NCBI GenBank assembly: GCA_900770515.1
Contig: CAAHDP010000216.1
Span: 1-36,928, forward strand
Source of the DNA: an uncultured Prevotella sp.
GTDB taxonomy: Bacteria; Bacteroidota; Bacteroidia; Bacteroidales; Bacteroidaceae
Reading direction: 5' to 3'
DNA length: 36,928 bases
Shown piece by piece: positions 32,705-36,928 of the stretch (positions are counted from its first letter, which is position 1; each line of letters starts with the position of its first letter). The notes under the pieces are model-generated. The model was not told where the DNA came from. It did no database searches and saw only the letters and a program-made list of their open reading frames with translations. The translations under genes and the position numbers were made by a program.

Positions 32705-33700
32705 ATGAAGATTCTAGTAACGGGTGCGTCGGGATTCATCGGCAGTTACATCGTGGAAGAAGCCTTAAGACAAGGCATGGAGACCTGGGCGGCAGTACGC
32801 CCCAGCAGTTCCAGGAAATACCTGCAAGACGATCGCATCCATTTCATCAATCTCAATCTTTCTTCAGAGGAAGAGTTGGAGAAGGAACTCGCCCCGCACG
32901 AGTTCGACTATATAGTGCATGCAGCCGGCGCCACCAAGTGCCTGCATGCAGAGGATTTCTATAAGGTGAACACCGAGGGTACCAAGCACCTGGTGAATGC
33001 CATCCTGCACCTGGGAATGCCCATCAAGCGATTTGTATTCGTCAGTTCGCTCAGCATCTTCGGAGCTATCCGTGAGGATCAGCCTTATCAGGAAATCAGT
33101 GAGAACGATGTGCCTAAGCCTAATACGGCATACGGCAAGAGCAAGCTTGCCGCAGAACGCTATCTGGACAGCATCGGCAACAACTTCCCTTATATCATCC
33201 TGCGCCCTACCGGCGTATACGGTCCCCGAGAGAAAGACTATTTCCTCATGGCTCAGAGCATCAGGCAGCACGTGGATTTCGCCGTAGGATTCAAGCGTCA
33301 GGACATCACCTTTGTGTATGTACAGGATGTGGTGCAGGCTGTGTTCCTGGCTCTGGACCACGGTATGAACGGCAGGAAATACTTCCTCAGCGATGGCGAG
33401 GTATACCAGTCGGAAGCCTTCAGCGACTTGATTCAGAAGGAATTGGGCAACCCATGGATGCTGCGCATCAAGGCGCCTATCTGGGTATTGCGCATCGTAA
33501 CCTTCGTGGGCGAATACCTGGGAAGAATGACTGGAAAGATGTCGGCACTGAACAACGACAAGTATAACATCCTGAAGCAGCGCAACTGGCGATGTGACAT
33601 CGAGCCAGCCATGGACGAGCTGGGCTATCATCCCCACTACCCTCTGTCAAGAGGTGTAAAGCTTGCCATCAAGTGGTACAAGGATAACGGATGGCTGTAA
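32705..33700 (+). CDS. NAD(P)-dependent epimerase/dehydratase (extended SDR)
   Basis: 331 aa, the usual length for extended short-chain dehydrogenases. The Rossmann nucleotide-binding motif TGASGFIG is at 6-13, an SDR core HAAGATK at about 73-79, the substrate-site serine in FVSSLSIFG, and the catalytic Y143-xxx-K147 pair in AYGKSK. RPTGVYGPREKDY is a typical family feature. There is no signal peptide, so it is cytoplasmic. The substrate cannot be told from sequence; the family includes sugar-nucleotide epimerases, dihydroflavonol-reductase-like enzymes and a bacterial ceramide-pathway reductase. The PAP2-type lipid enzyme 19 nt downstream favours a lipid substrate over a nucleotide sugar (inference). 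Confidence 0.88.
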   Translation: MKILVTGASGFIGSYIVEEALRQGMETWAAVRPSSSRKYLQDDRIHFINLNLSSEEELEKELAPHEFDYIVHAAGATKCLHAEDFYKVNTEGTKHLVNAILHLGMPIKRFVFVSSLSIFGAIREDQPYQEISENDVPKPNTAYGKSKLAAERYLDSIGNNFPYIILRPTGVYGPREKDYFLMAQSIRQHVDFAVGFKRQDITFVYVQDVVQAVFLALDHGMNGRKYFLSDGEVYQSEAFSDLIQKELGNPWMLRIKAPIWVLRIVTFVGEYLGRMTGKMSALNNDKYNILKQRNWRCDIEPAMDELGYHPHYPLSRGVKLAIKWYKDNGWL

Positions 33701-33719
33701 AAACTATAAACATTGATTA

Positions 33720-34673
33720 ATGATAAAAGATTATTTTAAGATAGACAAGAACCCAAAGAAGGGACTCCTGCCACTGGAATGGGCGATGTTGGGCTATATG
33801 GCCATCACCGTGATTACCATGCTCTTCGCCTTTACCAAGGTGGTGAACCCGGAATCGATGCTTTGGGGACGATTGAGAATTCTAGTCATCACCCTCGCCC
33901 TCTGGGGCGTATACCGCATGATTCCATGCAGGATAACGAAGATGGTGCGCATCATGGCACAAATCGCCCTGCTTGCCTGGTGGTATCCAGACACTTACGA
34001 GATCAACCGCATGTTCCCCAACCTGGACCATATCTTCGCAGGATGGGAACAGGATCTCTTTGGATGCCAGCCCGCCCTGCTCTTTGCCAAGGCGTTGCCG
34101 TGGGCGGTGGTGAGCGAGCTGATGTCGATGGGCTACTTCATGTATTATCCGATGATAGCAGCAGTGGTGCTCTACTATTTCTTCTGCAGATACTACGAGG
34201 CAGAAAGAGCTAGCTTTGTGCTGCTCGCCAGCTTCTTCCTCTACTATCTCATCTACATCTACGTGCCGGTGGTGGGACCTACGTTCTACTTTGATGCCGT
34301 GGGTGTGCAGGATATAGCCAAGGGCATCTTCCCAGCACTGGGCGATTACTTCAACACCCATACCAACTGTCTGCCTACCCCGGGATATACCGACGGAATC
34401 TTCTACCAGCTGGTGGAGGACGCCAAGGAAGCCGGAGAGCGACCTACCGCCGCTTTTCCGAGTTCGCATGTGGGCGTAAGCACCATCTGCATGCTCCTTG
34501 CCTGGCACAGCAGAAACCGCAAGCTGCTCTTCACCATGCTGCCATTCTACATCTTCCTGTGCATGGCCACCGTGTATATCCAAGCACATTATCTCATCGA
34601 TGCCATCGCCGGATGGATCTCTGCCGTGGTATTCTACTTCCTGCTGATGGCAGCATCGAAGAACATGAAATGA
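33720..34673 (+). CDS. PAP2-superfamily membrane enzyme, Aur1/IPC-synthase-like
   Basis: 317 aa with about six membrane helices. The active-site motifs are PSSH at 247-250 and H290-Y-L-I-D294 (AHYLIDAIAGW). Ordinary PAP2 phosphatases carry an Arg (SRxxxxxHxxxD) before this His; here the matching stretch is ATVYIQAHYLID with no Arg, and there is no clear KxxxxxxRP motif. That pattern is closer to inositol-phosphorylceramide and sphingomyelin synthases, which move a head group onto ceramide, than to a phosphatase. Segments HTNCLPTPGYTDG and ERPTAAF would lie near the active site. Co-transcribed with the epimerase. A plain phosphatidic acid phosphatase remains possible. Confidence 0.8.
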   Translation: MIKDYFKIDKNPKKGLLPLEWAMLGYMAITVITMLFAFTKVVNPESMLWGRLRILVITLALWGVYRMIPCRITKMVRIMAQIALLAWWYPDTYEINRMFPNLDHIFAGWEQDLFGCQPALLFAKALPWAVVSELMSMGYFMYYPMIAAVVLYYFFCRYYEAERASFVLLASFFLYYLIYIYVPVVGPTFYFDAVGVQDIAKGIFPALGDYFNTHTNCLPTPGYTDGIFYQLVEDAKEAGERPTAAFPSSHVGVSTICMLLAWHSRNRKLLFTMLPFYIFLCMATVYIQAHYLIDAIAGWISAVVFYFLLMAASKNMK

Positions 34674-34746
34674 TGACAGCATCGGGGATGCTAAAAAAGA
34701 AATCATAGTTATACATTAATATATAAATTAGAATTCATCTAGAACA

Positions 34747-36081
34747 ATGAAGAAACTGTTTATTGAGACCTATGGCTGCCAGATGAACGTGGCAGACAGC
34801 GAGGTAGTTGCCTCTGTGATGCAGATGGCAGGCTACGAAATTTGCGAGAAGGAAGAAGAGGCTGATGCCATCTTCCTGAACACCTGCAGCATTCGTGAGA
34901 ATGCGGAGAACAAGATTTACCATCGCCTCGACACCCTGCATGCTGAACAGAAGAAGGGAAGAAAGGTGATTCTCGGCGTATTGGGCTGCATGGCTGAGCG
35001 CGTGAAGGATGACCTCATCCAGAACCACTATGCCAACCTGGTCTGTGGACCAGACAGCTATCTCAATCTGCCGGATATGATTGCGCAGTGCGAGATGGGT
35101 ACCAACGCCATCAACATAGAACTTTCAAAGACCGAGACCTACCGTGACATCGTGCCTCAGCGCATCGGTGGCAACAGGGTGAGCGGTTTCGTAAGCATCA
35201 TGCGTGGCTGCAACAACTTCTGCCACTACTGCATCGTGCCTTATACCCGTGGACGTGAGCGCAGCCGTGATGCTGAGAGCATCCTTCGAGAGGTTCGCGA
35301 CCTGCACGACCGTGGTTTCAAGGAGGTTACCCTGCTGGGACAGAACGTAAACAGCTATGGTCTCTCTCCATCGGGCAAGCGCGAGGAAGGCAGTCTTTCT
35401 TTCGCCGAGCTCCTGCACATGGTAGCCCAGGCAGTGCCGGATATGCGTGTACGCTTCACCACCTCAAACCCGGAGGATATGACTGAGGACATCCTGCAGG
35501 CCATCGCCGAGGAGCCAAACCTCTGCAAGCACATCCACTTCCCAGCCCAGAGCGGAAGCAACAAGATACTGAAGCTGATGAACCGCAAATACACCCGTGA
35601 GGAGTATCTGCAGCACATCGCCGACATCAAGCGCATCATCCCAGGCTGCGGCATCACCACCGACATCTTCGTGGGTTACCACGACGAGACAGAGGAAGAC
35701 CATCAGGAAACCCTCTCGCTGGTGAAGGAAGTAGGCTTCGACAGTGCCTTCATGTTCAAGTATTCAGAGCGCCCGGGCACCTACGCAGCCAAGCATCTGC
35801 CAGACAACGTTTCTGAGGAAACCAAGATAGCCCGCCTCAACGAGCTCATCAAGCTGCAGACCGAAGTGAGCGCCGAGCAGAACAAGAAGGACGAGGGCAA
35901 GGAATTCACCATCCTCATCGAGAACTTCAGCAAGCGTAGCCGTGAGCAGATGATGGGCCGCACCGAGCAGAACAAGGCGGTGGTTATCGACAAGGGCAAC
36001 CACCACATCGGAGAGTTCGTAAAGGTCCGCATCACCGGTTCTACCTCTGCTACCCTCTTCGGAGAGGAAGTGAAGGAGTAA
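34747..36081 (+). CDS. miaB: tRNA-2-methylthio-N6-dimethylallyladenosine synthase MiaB
   Basis: 444 aa, the normal family length. It adds the 2-methylthio group to i6A37 of tRNAs that read UNN codons, using two 4Fe-4S clusters and S-adenosylmethionine. The N-terminal MTTase domain has cysteines C11, C47 and C81 for the auxiliary cluster. The radical-SAM motif C155-xxx-C159-xx-C162 lies in RGCNNFCHYC, followed by IVPYTRGRERSR. LLGQNVNSYG (about 197-206) and HFPAQSGSNKILKLMNRKYT are family signatures. A TRAM domain for RNA binding ends the protein (about 375-440). Cytoplasmic housekeeping gene; no signs of decay. Confidence 0.97.
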   Translation: MKKLFIETYGCQMNVADSEVVASVMQMAGYEICEKEEEADAIFLNTCSIRENAENKIYHRLDTLHAEQKKGRKVILGVLGCMAERVKDDLIQNHYANLVCGPDSYLNLPDMIAQCEMGTNAINIELSKTETYRDIVPQRIGGNRVSGFVSIMRGCNNFCHYCIVPYTRGRERSRDAESILREVRDLHDRGFKEVTLLGQNVNSYGLSPSGKREEGSLSFAELLHMVAQAVPDMRVRFTTSNPEDMTEDILQAIAEEPNLCKHIHFPAQSGSNKILKLMNRKYTREEYLQHIADIKRIIPGCGITTDIFVGYHDETEEDHQETLSLVKEVGFDSAFMFKYSERPGTYAAKHLPDNVSEETKIARLNELIKLQTEVSAEQNKKDEGKEFTILIENFSKRSREQMMGRTEQNKAVVIDKGNHHIGEFVKVRITGSTSATLFGEEVKE

Positions 36082-36212
36082 GGATGCTCCCTCTAAAAGA
36101 GTAAGGATGCTTCTTCTGAAAAAGATGTGAAAATTACCCAATCACTCCCTAAAGAAGAAAAAACGGAGCAAAAAAGACTCTTCTATAAGAAAAAACTGAA
36201 TAAAAGTCAAGA

Positions 36213-36238
36213 AAGACCGCCAAAAATTTGGCGGTCTT
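36213..36238. terminator. 12-bp palindromic hairpin between miaB and the ABC gene
   Basis: AAGACCGCCAAA (36213-36224) pairs perfectly with TTTGGCGGTCTT (36227-36238). Its right arm contains the -33 TTTG (36227-36230) of the next promoter. Only a short T/C-rich stretch follows, so terminator strength is uncertain. Confidence 0.6.
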
Positions 36239-36258
36239 CCTTAAAAACACTATATTTG
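36227..36258 (+). promoter_or_regulatory. Promoter of the ABC transporter gene
   Basis: -33 box TTTG (36227-36230), a 20-nt spacer and -7 box TATATTTG (36251-36258). The ATG follows 5 nt after the -7 box, so the mRNA would be essentially leaderless. The -33 box lies in the hairpin arm. Confidence 0.7.
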
Positions 36259-36263
36259 CACCT

Positions 36264-36928
36264 ATGAAGGAATTTTTGCAAATCTTACGCCGATTCGTCC
36301 CTCCATATAAGAAGTATCTGGGGCTCTCTGTTCTGTTCAATATCCTGTCTGCGGTATTGAACATATTTTCGTTTGCAGCCTTGATTCCTATCCTGCAGAT
36401 TCTCTTCCAGGTAGATGGCGGCATCCGTGCCAACGACTATATGGAATGGGATGGAACGCTGGGCAGCATCAAGGAAGTGGCAACCAACAACCTGTATTAT
36501 TACATCCAGGAGTTCATCGTGGCGCACAGTGCCTCTACAGCTCTTCTGGTCATCGGCTTGTTCCTTGCCTTCATGACATTCCTCAAGACGGGAGCCTATT
36601 TCCTCTCGTCAGCCACCATCATCCCTATCCGTACGGGTATTGTGCGTGATATCCGCAACCAGCTCTATCAGAAGATTACCTCGCTTTCTCTTGGTTTCTT
36701 CAGCGAGGAGCGCAAGGGAGATATCATCGCCCGAATGAGCGGTGATGTGCAGGAAGTGGAGAACAGCATCATGTCGTCGCTCGATATGCTTTTCAAGAAT
36801 CCTATCCTCATTCTCTTCTATTTCATCACGCTCATCTGCATCAGCTGGCAGCTCACCCTCTTCACCATCCTCTTTGTGCCACCTTTCGGCTGGTTCATGG
36901 GATATGTGGGTAGAAAACTGAAGGCGCA
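36264..36928 (+). CDS. ABC exporter, membrane half (partial, cut by window end)
   Basis: Open from the ATG at 36264 to the window end (221 codons), no stop. It begins MKEFLQILRRFVPPYKKYLG, followed by hydrophobic segments at about 18-45, 95-118 and 180-210, and ERKGDIIARMSGDVQEVENS. The last is the intracellular-loop motif of type-IV ABC exporters of the MsbA type (GDIxxRxxxDVxxv). The ATP-binding half would lie beyond the window. MsbA-type lipid or peptide export is likely; the substrate cannot be told from this part. Confidence 0.9.
   Translation, partial: MKEFLQILRRFVPPYKKYLGLSVLFNILSAVLNIFSFAALIPILQILFQVDGGIRANDYMEWDGTLGSIKEVATNNLYYYIQEFIVAHSASTALLVIGLFLAFMTFLKTGAYFLSSATIIPIRTGIVRDIRNQLYQKITSLSLGFFSEERKGDIIARMSGDVQEVENSIMSSLDMLFKNPILILFYFITLICISWQLTLFTILFVPPFGWFMGYVGRKLKA

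Noticed and set aside
31236..32705. A 489-codon open frame on the + strand opposite the kinase gene
   Set aside because: It is the antisense of the kinase coding sequence, which has all the kinase motifs. The translated + strand shows no domain, no signal peptide and an odd His/Arg/Gln-rich composition.
34678..34692. AGCATC/GATGCT hairpin after the PAP2 gene as a terminator
   Set aside because: The stem has 6 bp and is followed by an A-run, not a T-run, on the transcribed strand.

Overview
The window comes from a gut- or oral-type Bacteroidota, most likely Prevotella/Segatella (S. copri-like). Evidence for this: promoters with the Bacteroidota -7 box TAnnTTTG and -33 box TTTG, no clear Shine-Dalgarno sites, BspA-type leucine-rich-repeat surface proteins, BACON lipoproteins, proteins with type IX secretion (T9SS)-like C-terminal tails, and Bacteroidota-type RHS/YD-repeat proteins. 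The genus call is inference from family content, not from a marker gene.

Layout. (1) 1-290: a 20-bp palindromic repeat, then a promoter and a structured leader. (2) 291-13721: seven co-directional genes with short gaps, probably one operon: BspA-like protein, InlB-repeat-like protein, PEGA/outer-membrane-barrel protein, BACON lipoprotein, two paralogous beta-helix proteins, and a large protein with seven chitobiase-C-terminal-like repeats. A strong terminator closes it. (3) 13793-14579: noncoding DNA with a possible small RNA, REP-like hairpins, a second copy of the BspA promoter, and a repeat-bearing insertion in the leader. (4) 14580-20970: a second cluster that starts with paralogues of the first two genes and continues with a 210-aa protein and an LPP20-like protein. 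(5) 21116-22906: a transglutaminase-like protein with its own consensus promoter. (6) 22990-31162: an AT-rich four-gene RHS island holding a T9SS-tail protein, an RHS protein with a C-terminal toxin-like tip, a small membrane protein (candidate immunity protein) and a second RHS-associated protein. Near-inverse copies of one hairpin bracket it. (7) 31305-32567, minus strand: a transmembrane Ser/Thr kinase whose extracytoplasmic domain looks BspA-like. (8) 32705-36928: an SDR epimerase, an Aur1/PAP2-type membrane enzyme, miaB, and a truncated ABC exporter.

How the parts may fit together. Regions 2 and 4 look like two surface-protein loci under one regulator: their promoters share a 43-bp block with tandem TGAACCAA sites at an identical distance from the -7 box, and neither has a standard -33 box. 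Most products carry signal peptides, and several end in T9SS-like tails. The nearby kinase could link BspA-type surface recognition to intracellular signalling, but that is inference. The RHS island looks like a horizontally acquired contact-dependent antagonism module. The epimerase/PAP2 pair may act in sphingolipid or lipid head-group synthesis.
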